Origin: JBCAXA01 sp038749025
Lineage (GTDB): Bacteria; Pseudomonadota; Gammaproteobacteria; Steroidobacterales; Woeseiaceae
Length of the DNA: 64,000 nucleotides
Direction of reading: 5' to 3'
Assembly (NCBI GenBank): GCA_038749025.1
Contig: JBCDIL010000009.1
Span: 90,922-154,921, forward strand
A program made the translations under genes and the position numbers. Positions within the stretch are counted from its first letter, which is position 1. Each line of letters opens with the position of its first letter. Below the pieces are notes generated by a model. It was not told where the DNA came from, did not search any database, and saw only the letters and a list, made by a program, of their open reading frames with translations. Below, one piece after another: positions 44,245 through 51,576 of the stretch.

Positions 44245-45279
44245 TCAGTAGTACTCAAGCGGTTGCGCTTTGCCGCCGAACACGCGGTAGGCAAACACCG
44301 AGTACCCAGCGATGACCGGTAGCACGATGACGGCGCCCACGAACATGATCAACAGTGACTCTGGGGCGCTCGCCGAATCCCAGATCGTCAGCTCATCAAC
44401 GACCAACCACGGAAACAAGCTATATGCGATGCCATGAAAGGCGAGTAGGTAGAGCCCTGCGGTGCAGAAAAACGGCGCCCAAATGCCGTACTCGTTGCCT
44501 TGGTCGAGTCGTACCGGCAACCGACCGAGGGTCCGCCACAAGACAACAAACAACGCGGTGGTGATGATCGGCATTGGCCACACAACGATTAAGTGATCTA
44601 GCCGGAACCATTTCTCCAAGATCGTTTCACTGAGAAGTGGCGTTGCTACCGACACCGACGCCACACCCACTGCGGTGATAATGACGCTGTTGCGCGCCCA
44701 ACGGATCGCTTTTCGCTGCAGTACGTCCGACGTTTTCGCCGTGAGCCAACAACCACCGAGCAGAGTGTATCCCGCTACTAATCCGAGACCGATCGCTATT
44801 GAGAAGGCGAGCGCGAGGGCGTCGGACTTAAAGCCGAGGACGACTTGGCCGAGCATGTAGCCCTGCGAGATGGCCGCGATGAACGAGCCCGCGAAGAACG
44901 CGCGATTCCACGCTGCTTTGTGGCTATCGTGCGCTTTGACTCGAAAGTCGAACGCAACACCGCGCAGCGTTAGCCCAATCAGCATCAGTGAAACGGGCAA
45001 GTACAACGCTGTCAGAATCGTGCCGTGAGCCATTGGGAACGCGACCAGTAAGATGCCGATACCGAGCACCAGCCACGTTTCGTTGGCATCCCAGAACGGC
45101 CCAATCGACGCAATCATCAGGTCTTTTTCGGCGTCGGTGGCCAGTGGCAGCAAGATACCAACACCCAGGTCGTACCCGTCCAAGATGACGTACGCCAGAA
45201 TCGCCACGCCCATCATGGCCATGAAGGCTAGCGGCAACCAGCCTGCTTGGGATGACAGATCAGGGGCGAGTTCAAGCAT
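44245..45279 (-). CDS. cydB: Cytochrome bd-type quinol oxidase subunit II (CydB/CioB)
   Basis: Eight to nine membrane segments over about 344 residues. The conserved N-terminal region includes YVILDGYDLGVGIL, FWDANETWLVLG and FPMAHGTILTALYLP. The start is the ATG at 45279, overlapping the end of cydA by 8 nt. An upstream ATG in frame would extend into cydA without family support. With CydA it forms the terminal quinol oxidase reducing oxygen to water. No cydX-like small gene follows, because eda converges immediately. Confidence 0.94.
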   Translation of the reverse strand: MLELAPDLSSQAGWLPLAFMAMMGVAILAYVILDGYDLGVGILLPLATDAEKDLMIASIGPFWDANETWLVLGIGILLVAFPMAHGTILTALYLPVSLMLIGLTLRGVAFDFRVKAHDSHKAAWNRAFFAGSFIAAISQGYMLGQVVLGFKSDALALAFSIAIGLGLVAGYTLLGGCWLTAKTSDVLQRKAIRWARNSVIITAVGVASVSVATPLLSETILEKWFRLDHLIVVWPMPIITTALFVVLWRTLGRLPVRLDQGNEYGIWAPFFCTAGLYLLAFHGIAYSLFPWLVVDELTIWDSASAPESLLIMFVGAVIVLPVIAGYSVFAYRVFGGKAQPLEYY

Positions 45280-46651
45280 TGCCGGGAACGACGTCGCGGT
45301 CGACGAGCGGTGCAACGCGTGGTCCGTAGGCGTTGACGCCAGTTTTGCTGTCAGCGTTTGCCCCGGCCTTACGTGCCAGCAAGAACACGACTGAAATGTA
45401 GGCGACGATCAGCGCCGCATAGATCGCAAGCCAAGTCGCGAGGGTTAGACCGACAGCACCGGCCGGCGCGGGTCCGACGGCGTCAGCTGTCGTTAATACC
45501 CCGTGCACGAGATACGGCTGACGACCGATCTCGGTGGTGTACCAACCGGCCAACACCGCGATCCAACCCGAAAATGTCATTGCGACAAGCGTGCTTGCCA
45601 CGAGGCGGCTCGGCGAGCGGCCACGACGCATCTGCCATGCGGCGACCCAGGAGACCAACAACATCAACAGTCCAACCGCGATCATGACGCGGAAGCTCCA
45701 GAATACGGCACCGACGGGTGGGTGCTCGCCCTCGAACTCGTTTATACCCTTAACCGTGCCATTCGGGTCGTGCGTCAAAACAAGCGATGCCAGTTTCGGA
45801 ACTTCGATCGCGTAGCGATTGCGCTTTTGTTCTGCATCTGGGATGCCGAACAGGACTAGCGGCGCCCCATCGGTCGTCTCCCACAAACCCTCCATCGCGG
45901 CAACTTTGGCGGGCTGATGCTCAAGGGTGTTCAGACCGTGCAGGTCGCCCGCGACAATTTGCAACGGGATCACCAGTGCTGCAAGCCAAACGCCTGTACG
46001 CATGCCTTTGTCGACGGCGCCGTCACGGTCGCCACGCAGCCAGCGGTACGCTGATAACCCTGCGATCAAAAATGCGGCGGTTAATGTTGACGCGAGAAGG
46101 GTGTGTACGAGCCGGTATGGGAGGGACGGATTAAAGACAATTGCCCACCAATCGGTCGCATGCGCCTGACCGTCGATCATTTCGAAGCCAGCCGGCGTGT
46201 GCATCCATGAATTCAATACCAGAATCCAGAACGCCGATAGCGTCGTCCCGACCGCGACCAGCAACGTCGCTAGGGTGTGGACGCGATTACTGACTCGGTT
46301 AAAGCCGAACAACATGATCCCGAGAAAGGTCGCTTCCAGGAAGAATGCCGTAAGTACTTCGTAGGCCAGCAACGGACCGGCGATGTTTCCGACTGACTCC
46401 ATAAAGCCCGGCCAGTTGGTGCCGAACTGGAAGCTCATCGTTATCCCACTAACGACGCCGAGCGCGAATGACAACGCAAAGACTTTGACGAACAAGCGGT
46501 AGACGTTCATCCAGCTAGCATCACCGGTCGCGTTGTAGCGCAGCTTAAAAAAGAGCAGCAGCCACGTCAGCGAGATCGAGATCATCGGAAAGATGATATG
46601 AAAACTGATGTTAGCGGCGAACTGTATGCGGGCGAGAAGTAGGGCTTCCAT
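45272..46651 (-). CDS. cydA: Cytochrome bd-type quinol oxidase subunit I, cyanide-insensitive type (CydA/CioA)
   Basis: 459 residues, clearly shorter than the roughly 520 of E. coli CydA, because the Q loop is short. That length and the GWYTTEIGRQPYLVHGVLTT segment place it with the CioA branch. Heme ligands are expected at the His in FHIIFPMISI near the N-terminus, the internal His in RLVHTLLAS and a Met in helix 7. The quinol-site sequence is GRQP. High-affinity oxygen respiration and resistance to cyanide or sulfide are typical roles. It follows the GbsR-like regulator by 31 nt on the same strand. Confidence 0.94.
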   Translation of the reverse strand: MEALLLARIQFAANISFHIIFPMISISLTWLLLFFKLRYNATGDASWMNVYRLFVKVFALSFALGVVSGITMSFQFGTNWPGFMESVGNIAGPLLAYEVLTAFFLEATFLGIMLFGFNRVSNRVHTLATLLVAVGTTLSAFWILVLNSWMHTPAGFEMIDGQAHATDWWAIVFNPSLPYRLVHTLLASTLTAAFLIAGLSAYRWLRGDRDGAVDKGMRTGVWLAALVIPLQIVAGDLHGLNTLEHQPAKVAAMEGLWETTDGAPLVLFGIPDAEQKRNRYAIEVPKLASLVLTHDPNGTVKGINEFEGEHPPVGAVFWSFRVMIAVGLLMLLVSWVAAWQMRRGRSPSRLVASTLVAMTFSGWIAVLAGWYTTEIGRQPYLVHGVLTTADAVGPAPAGAVGLTLATWLAIYAALIVAYISVVFLLARKAGANADSKTGVNAYGPRVAPLVDRDVVPGNA

Positions 46652-46682
46652 GGTTGCTGTAAATGTTAGGTCCGAAAACTGT

Positions 46683-47222
46683 TTAGCTGCGACGTCCAGC
46701 CTTGCCGGCGAGCAGTTTGCTCACGCCACCGCCAAGCTTCATTAGTTTGACGGCCGTGCGTTGCTCAAGTTGCTGCATATCATCTAGCCATTGGGTAGAC
46801 AGCTCGATGAGGTCCTGCATCTCTTTTAGGCGCTGCTCGGCGTATTCATCCGGCGTGCCGGTGCGATCGTTCATCAGCGCATTTCTTAGCATCGACAGCG
46901 TGGGGTCGACCTCGCGCTTGCGTCGCTCTTCAACGAGGGTGCGGAATATCTGCCAGATATCCGCCGGCGCTTGGAAATACTCGCGTCGATCGCCAGGCAG
47001 GTGTTGCGGCTTCACGAGCCGCCACGATTGCAGCTCTTTGAGCCCCATGCTGACATTGGAGCGCGACAGCCCCAGCGCCGATACGATGTCATCGGCGTTG
47101 ATCGGCGCCTCGGTGATGTAGAGCAGGGCGTAGATTTGCCCGACCGTTCGGCTAATGCCCCAGCGGCTGCCCATCTCGCCGAAATGCAGAATAAAGTCCT
47201 GCTGGTACGGCGTTACATTCAT
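46683..47222 (-). CDS. GbsR/MarR-like transcriptional regulator
   Basis: 179 residues. A winged-helix DNA-binding domain (about 15-95) contains RTVGQIYALLYITEAPINAD, ALGLSRSNVSMGLKELQSW and a wing sequence LPGDRREYF. A helical dimerisation tail follows. The GbsR family is related to MarR. Being the first gene before cydAB, it probably controls the oxidase and itself. A palindrome lies at its own transcription start. The effector is unknown. Confidence 0.85.
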   Translation of the reverse strand: MNVTPYQQDFILHFGEMGSRWGISRTVGQIYALLYITEAPINADDIVSALGLSRSNVSMGLKELQSWRLVKPQHLPGDRREYFQAPADIWQIFRTLVEERRKREVDPTLSMLRNALMNDRTGTPDEYAEQRLKEMQDLIELSTQWLDDMQQLEQRTAVKLMKLGGGVSKLLAGKAGRRS

Positions 47223-47231
47223 GACTTTTTC

Positions 47232-47248
47232 GTAATTTCAGGAATTAC
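47232..47248. promoter_or_regulatory. Operator-like palindrome upstream of the gbsR-like/cydAB genes
   Basis: GTAATTTCAGGAATTAC is an inverted repeat (GTAATT/GAATTAC arms). It covers the predicted transcription start and is followed by another GTAATTA half-site (47250-47256). This is a natural place for autorepression by the adjacent regulator. Confidence 0.6.
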
Positions 47249-47252
47249 TGTA

Positions 47253-47281
47253 ATTATAAGAACGATGCTTACGGTTTCCAA
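47253..47281 (-). promoter_or_regulatory. Sigma-70 promoter for the gbsR-like-cydAB operon
   Basis: On the minus strand TTGGAA (47281-47276), 17-nt spacer, TATAAT (47258-47253). The -10 is perfect consensus and the expected start is near 47246, inside the palindrome. Confidence 0.75.
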
Positions 47282-47436
47282 GAGCCCGCGCACATAATCG
47301 ACGGAAAATCGCCCTAACGGCGTGGTATTCCGTCAAAACGCCGGTATACTACGCCGCTCGCTGGCACGCGCTGCCAGCCGCCGAAAACCCCACGGGTTAG
47401 GCGGTTCTACCGGCGGTAGACGATAACAAGATCAAT

Positions 47437-47513
47437 GCGCCCGTAGCTCAGTTGGATAGAGTATCTGGCTACGAACCAGAGGGTCGGAGGTTCGAATCCT
47501 TCCGGGCGCGCCA
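47437..47513 (+). tRNA. tRNA-Arg (anticodon ACG)
   Basis: 77 nt with encoded CCA. Acceptor stem GCGCCCG/CGGGCGC, D arm GCTCAGTTGGATAGAGT, anticodon arm TCTGG-CTACGAA-CCAGA with ACG (read as ICG), variable loop GGGTC and T arm GGAGG-TTCGAAT-CCTTC. All stems pair. A TATACT at 47345-47350 may be its -10 element. Confidence 0.97.
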
Positions 47514-47720
47514 TACGAAGAAAGGGACCGTCAGGTCCCTTTTTTTGTATGACGAGGTCGGAGGCTTTGATTCGCAGCTCGTCGGTTCGAGAAAACGCGG
47601 TAGCGTTTTCCACCGAGCGGTGCAGCCGCGCAGCCCGCAGGGCCACAACAGCCCATAGGCTGTTGTGGGTAATCCTTCCGGGCGCGCCAAACGAAGAAAG
47701 GGACCATTAGGTCCCTTTTC
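47495..47720 (+). repeat. Direct repeat carrying the tRNA-Arg 3' end and terminator (period 176)
   Basis: The last 19 nt of the tRNA (AATCCTTCCGGGCGCGCCA, 47495-47513) recur exactly at 47671-47689. In both copies they are followed by a near-identical AAAGGGACC-type terminator. Between them lie several small hairpins: AAAACGC-GGTA-GCGTTTT, CACCG-AG-CGGTG and CCACAACAGCC-CATA-GGCTGTTGTGG. No gene is supported in 47514-47915. The remaining stretch, 47721-47915, shows nothing clear. Confidence 0.88.
47521..47547 (+). terminator. Intrinsic terminator of tRNA-Arg
   Basis: AAAGGGACC, loop GTCA, GGTCCCTTT followed by a run of T. A second version (loop ATTA, 47698-47719) follows the repeated tRNA end. 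Confidence 0.88.
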
Positions 47721-47915
47721 TTGTTGGCTTACCAAACTCGTTCGCCGTTCGCGATCGGTTCACCGAGATGGGCGCTACTAATGTGGGAGCGGCGTCTCGG
47801 CGCGATGAAGTCCGCGGGTGGCGTTTTTGCTGTTGTTATTGGGCCGGGATAACCCGCTCAAGCTGTTGTTTGACTGATCGGCAGGTGACTTCCAGCCGTA
47901 GAAGCTTCTCGCCGG

Positions 47916-49166
47916 CTACGAACACACCTTCATCTTGTCGAGCGCAAGCAACTTTTCTACATCGAACGGCTCGATACCGTACAGCATCGGGTAGTGCGCC
48001 TTACGCAATGTCTCGTGAAAATTGCGAACACATTGGTCATAGCGTTGGAACGCATTGATGTCGGTTTTCGCCAGGCGTGTGAACAGCCGGTCGACTAACA
48101 ATGGCGGCGATAGCCACGCCGCACGAGCCATAAAGGCATCGCGCTCACGGACGCCGTCACGAAGTGCGGTGGAAATTTCCGCCACGGACTGGTCGCCGAC
48201 CTGCTGGAACGCGTAGTACCACATCCAGTTAAAGCCTTCGTAGACCGGTTTGTAATCAGCCCATTCGGGATGTGTGGCATGGAAGGCGTCCATGGTCGCT
48301 TCCTCGGGAATATCCCAGGCTCGGTTCACGATCTCTCTTTGCTCAAGCAAAATCTCGCCGCCTTGCGGAACGTCGATCGTGCGTTCGGCGATGGCGCCAG
48401 CCGTTAGTGGAATAACCAAAACCAGCACTGTCCAGCCGCCGAGGAGTGTCGCTGCGGCGGTCGTCGCAGACGCCATTCGCTTGGCGACCCACATAACGAC
48501 CAACGACCACGCTACGACGTAAGCGAGCGTCGCACCCGCAATGGTTGCGATCGCGGCGAACCGTGCACCGAACCACATCGCCGCGATGACGAACGGTAGT
48601 AGCAACGCGACGGCCAACGCGACACCACGAAGCAGCACGCGCCATCGAATTACCGGTCGCACATCACCGGCGGTAACGGCCAGGAGGTCGTAGCGGTTCT
48701 GGCGTCGTTCCCCATCTACGATGTCGTGCAACAACAAGATCACTAGCAACGGCGCGAGCACCGAGACTAAGAAGGCGTAGTCGATGCGACCCAGCTGGGT
48801 GAGCTCCGGGTTACCGGCGTCGTTTTCGTAGATCTGTCCCTCGAGTGCCAACGATCGAATACGGTGCTTCCACGGTAGTTCATCGCGGATACCGCTCGCG
48901 GCAAACGCGAGCTCGCTTGGCGGATCGACCACCAAGCGAAAGCCATAGTAGGCAGCGCTACCGGCGTCATACTGGTCCGCTAACGTGTTCTCAAGATCGG
49001 CGGTGGTGCTGGCATCGAGTGCCGCAATGGTCGCGCGTTGTGCACTAACGTCAGCGATACCAATCACGATCGTTATTGTGGCAAGGACGGTAGCCGCGAT
49101 GATCGTTGCAACGGCCAACCGTTCACGACGTAAGAACCACCCTTCGCGAGCGATGTCACGCAGCAT
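47916..49166 (-). CDS. ABC transporter permease (DUF3526-type), second subunit
   Basis: About 416 residues from the ATG at 49166, which overlaps the upstream permease by 11 nt. One N-terminal membrane segment (LAVATIIAATVLATITIVIG) is followed by a large extracytoplasmic domain (about 40-150). Five further segments follow, then a soluble C-terminal domain of about 130 residues. The arrangement of one helix, a big periplasmic loop, then a helix cluster is characteristic of the DUF3526 ABC-2 permeases. It acts with its neighbour and the ATPase. The substrate is unknown. Confidence 0.8.
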   Translation of the reverse strand: MLRDIAREGWFLRRERLAVATIIAATVLATITIVIGIADVSAQRATIAALDASTTADLENTLADQYDAGSAAYYGFRLVVDPPSELAFAASGIRDELPWKHRIRSLALEGQIYENDAGNPELTQLGRIDYAFLVSVLAPLLVILLLHDIVDGERRQNRYDLLAVTAGDVRPVIRWRVLLRGVALAVALLLPFVIAAMWFGARFAAIATIAGATLAYVVAWSLVVMWVAKRMASATTAAATLLGGWTVLVLVIPLTAGAIAERTIDVPQGGEILLEQREIVNRAWDIPEEATMDAFHATHPEWADYKPVYEGFNWMWYYAFQQVGDQSVAEISTALRDGVRERDAFMARAAWLSPPLLVDRLFTRLAKTDINAFQRYDQCVRNFHETLRKAHYPMLYGIEPFDVEKLLALDKMKVCS

Positions 49167-50607
49167 GAAAGCGACCTTCCGATACCTGCGTACCGCGGTA
49201 GGCGAACGCCGCGGCGATCGCACACCAGATCAATAGTACCAGTAAGCCGAAGCCGGCCGCGCGAATGCGCTGCGCAGCGGGTGCTGGTTGGAAATCAAAC
49301 GTCTGTAGCACCCGCCAATTGTCGGCACTAATCCTGGCCCGCCGGCCGGCGGCTTCATCGTTGTTGCGATTGATATCGTCGATGTACGACAACTCGCTGC
49401 CATGGGCACGGTTTAGGCCTTGCACAAACTCGAAGCGTGCATCCTCGGCTTCATGCATAAAGCGATGGTAGTTGCCAAGGTCGCTGCCGACAGTTTGCAT
49501 CGACGCGTTTCTGAGTGCCAGCATCGGCGAGAGCCAGGCACCGTTTCTCGCGAGCTTTGCCTGCGCCGTCTCTTCGGCCATTCGCGCATCGGCAAATTCG
49601 TTCAATACGTCGGTAAGGTCCGCTTCCGCCACCTCGGCGACGATACCGCGAAGGTTCACCGGCAGATCTTCGGCCCGGTCGACGCCATACTCGTTGAAGA
49701 GCTCGGCCCGCAATTGATCGAAGGCAGGATCCGCCGTGTTATGACCGTCACCGACATCGCGCATCGCCTCGATCAACGCGAAGTCGGACTCGATCTTGCC
49801 GGTCACCGGCGCCAAGGCAGCCGCGAGATCGCTGACCAAGCGCGGCACCAAGACCGCCATCGCTATCCACACGATGCAACTGATGAGCAGCGCAATCGCG
49901 CTCGATTTAGCCCTGGCGGAGAGTCCGACAATCGCGAAAGACCAGAATGCAAGGTACAGGAAGTAGCCGCCGACCAACGCGGCAACCGCCGCGACGGCAG
50001 CGCCTTGCGGTATCCGCGCGAGCGCGCCGATGGCTAGTGGCGCCAATAACAATGCACTCAACGACAACAGTGCCAGTGATTTACCGAACCAGACCGCCGC
50101 GGGGCCGAGCCCTTGCGCCGCCTGTTGAATGTCTGTTTGCAGCTCCCGCTCGCGCGACACGACCGAGAACCCAACAACGATCAACACCAGTGGTACCAGC
50201 ACTTGATAGGTAAAAGCGGGAGTCAGGCCTTTGAAGCCGGCGACCTGGGGCGCCGTGTAGACGGCAGGGAACGTCGCGGAATTCTGCCGGTGCCCTTCAA
50301 GAAACATCACAGTGCCGGTTGACGGGTCGACACCAGGGTCGACGACAGCCAACGGCGCCGGCGTGCGAAACACGTAGTGCCCGTAATGCACCATCCGGTG
50401 CGGGTGGCGGTCCGGTTGCGCGAGGAAGGTCTCCTCGGCTGCGCTCTGCATTGCGCGTCGCGCCTCCGTTTCTGTTTGGATACGCGATGCGGTGCTAATA
50501 ACGGCAGCCAGTACAACCGCCAGCATTAATAGCATGGCGCTGACGGCGAGGCGCGAGCGCAGCCAATAGCGCCATTCCTCGACCGCGATTCGAACCGCCC
50601 CCGTCAT
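49156..50607 (-). CDS. ABC transporter permease (DUF3526-type), first subunit
   Basis: 483 residues. Membrane helix 1 is near residues 18-40 (LAVSAMLLMLAVVLAAVIS). A periplasmic domain has RHPHRMVHYGHYVFRTP, and helices follow from about 155 (FTYQVLVPLVLIVVGFSVVSRERE) to 300, with a long loop and a last helix at about 455-475. The HYGHYVF region is a recurring DUF3526 feature as I recall. Its ATG overlaps the ATPase stop (ATGA). The pair of homologous permeases probably forms a heterodimer. Confidence 0.82.
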   Translation of the reverse strand: MTGAVRIAVEEWRYWLRSRLAVSAMLLMLAVVLAAVISTASRIQTETEARRAMQSAAEETFLAQPDRHPHRMVHYGHYVFRTPAPLAVVDPGVDPSTGTVMFLEGHRQNSATFPAVYTAPQVAGFKGLTPAFTYQVLVPLVLIVVGFSVVSRERELQTDIQQAAQGLGPAAVWFGKSLALLSLSALLLAPLAIGALARIPQGAAVAAVAALVGGYFLYLAFWSFAIVGLSARAKSSAIALLISCIVWIAMAVLVPRLVSDLAAALAPVTGKIESDFALIEAMRDVGDGHNTADPAFDQLRAELFNEYGVDRAEDLPVNLRGIVAEVAEADLTDVLNEFADARMAEETAQAKLARNGAWLSPMLALRNASMQTVGSDLGNYHRFMHEAEDARFEFVQGLNRAHGSELSYIDDINRNNDEAAGRRARISADNWRVLQTFDFQPAPAAQRIRAAGFGLLVLLIWCAIAAAFAYRGTQVSEGRFHAA

Positions 50608-51326
50608 GCAGCGTCTCGACTAACGAATGCCGCGTGCAAGGTCTCGGCGTCGAACTGGCCACCATCCGGTGCGTCGAATTGGGCGACCAATTTGCCGTGG
50701 CGCAGTAAGCCAACGCTACGGGCGACGTGACAAACGCCATAAACATCGTGCGTGACCATGACGACGGTGGTGCCCTGTTTCGACAGCGTGCTGATCAGCG
50801 CATTGAATTCGTCGACGGCGACTGGGTCGAGCCCCGACGTCGGTTCGTCGAGGAGTAGGATCGGCGTTTGGCGCAGCAGTGCCAAGGCGATCGCCACTTT
50901 CTGGCGCATGCCTTTCGAATACCCAGCGAGTCGCCGGCTGCGAGCCTCCGCGGCAAGGGCAACGCGATCGAGTGCCGTTTCTACCTCGTCGCCGCTGCGG
51001 TCCACGCGCGCTAGCGCCAGAAAGTAATCGAGGTTCTCACGTGCCGTTAAATGCGGGTAGAGGTTCGCCGACTCTGGCAAATAGGCCACCGCTTGGCGCA
51101 CCGCCGCTGGGTTGTCGTGAACACGTAGACCGTTAACGCGGGCTTCCCCGGCGCTCGGTGTGATCAGCCCCAGCAGTGTCAGCAGTGTCGTCGATTTACC
51201 GGCCCCGTTGCCACCCAGCAGCGCAAAGACGTCGCCTTTATTGACCGTGAAGCTGACCGATTCCAGCACCGGGCGGCCGCCTCGAGAGACCGTTAACTGA
51301 TCAGCAACAATGAGAGGTTCGCTCAC
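50604..51326 (-). CDS. ABC transporter ATP-binding protein
   Basis: 240-residue ATPase of the CcmA/NosF/YhhJ-like ABC-2 group. Walker A GGNGAGKSTTLLTLLG, Q-loop YLPESANLYPHLTARENL, signature YSKGMRQKVAIALALLR (SKGM in place of LSGGQ, common in this group), Walker B ILLLDEPTSGLDPVAV and the H-loop VMVTHDVYG. It energises the two permeases downstream, with which it is translationally coupled. A pair of operator-like sites lies 55-90 nt upstream. Confidence 0.92.
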   Translation of the reverse strand: MSEPLIVADQLTVSRGGRPVLESVSFTVNKGDVFALLGGNGAGKSTTLLTLLGLITPSAGEARVNGLRVHDNPAAVRQAVAYLPESANLYPHLTARENLDYFLALARVDRSGDEVETALDRVALAAEARSRRLAGYSKGMRQKVAIALALLRQTPILLLDEPTSGLDPVAVDEFNALISTLSKQGTTVVMVTHDVYGVCHVARSVGLLRHGKLVAQFDAPDGGQFDAETLHAAFVSRDAA

Positions 51327-51381
51327 TGTTTCTTACTCCAGAGTTATAGATGAGATCGGCCGACACCGATCATGGCGTGTC

Positions 51382-51416
51382 CGATAATGTTATCGCAGCG
51401 CCGTTATAATGTTACA
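51382..51416. promoter_or_regulatory. Paired operator-like sites upstream of the ABC operon
   Basis: CGATAATGTTATCG (51382-51395) is a palindrome with a 2-nt centre. A second, weaker version TATAATGTTACA begins 22 bp further on, two helical turns away. The regulator is not identifiable. The GATAAT element recalls Fur half-sites, but a full Fur box is not present. Confidence 0.45.
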
Positions 51417-51507
51417 CGAACACGGTAGCCCGTGAACCTCAAACGCGAAGCGTAGACTGTGGCCTCATGAGGCCGTTTACGACGGCTACCATAGCCAACC
51501 CATTACC

Positions 51508-51536
51508 AAAAAAAGGGGCTCTGTAATGCGAGCCCC
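51508..51536 (-). terminator. Terminator of the TonB-dependent receptor gene
   Basis: On the minus strand GGGGCTC, 8-nt loop, GAGCCCC followed by TTTTTTT. It lies 40-70 nt after the receptor stop and separates it from the downstream ABC operon. Confidence 0.9.
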
Positions 51537-51576
51537 TTCTTGTCCTTGCTCAGCGCTCATGCGCTACGACCGCGGC

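Noticed and set aside
47452..47658. 68-residue plus-strand open frame starting in tRNA-Arg
   Set aside because: It translates the tRNA and its repeat; such frames are common tRNA artefacts and no ribosome site or coding bias is seen.
51382..51395. Fur box upstream of the ABC operon
   Set aside because: Only a 12-bp GATAAT-like palindrome is present, short of the 19-bp Fur site, and a similar second site suggests another regulator.
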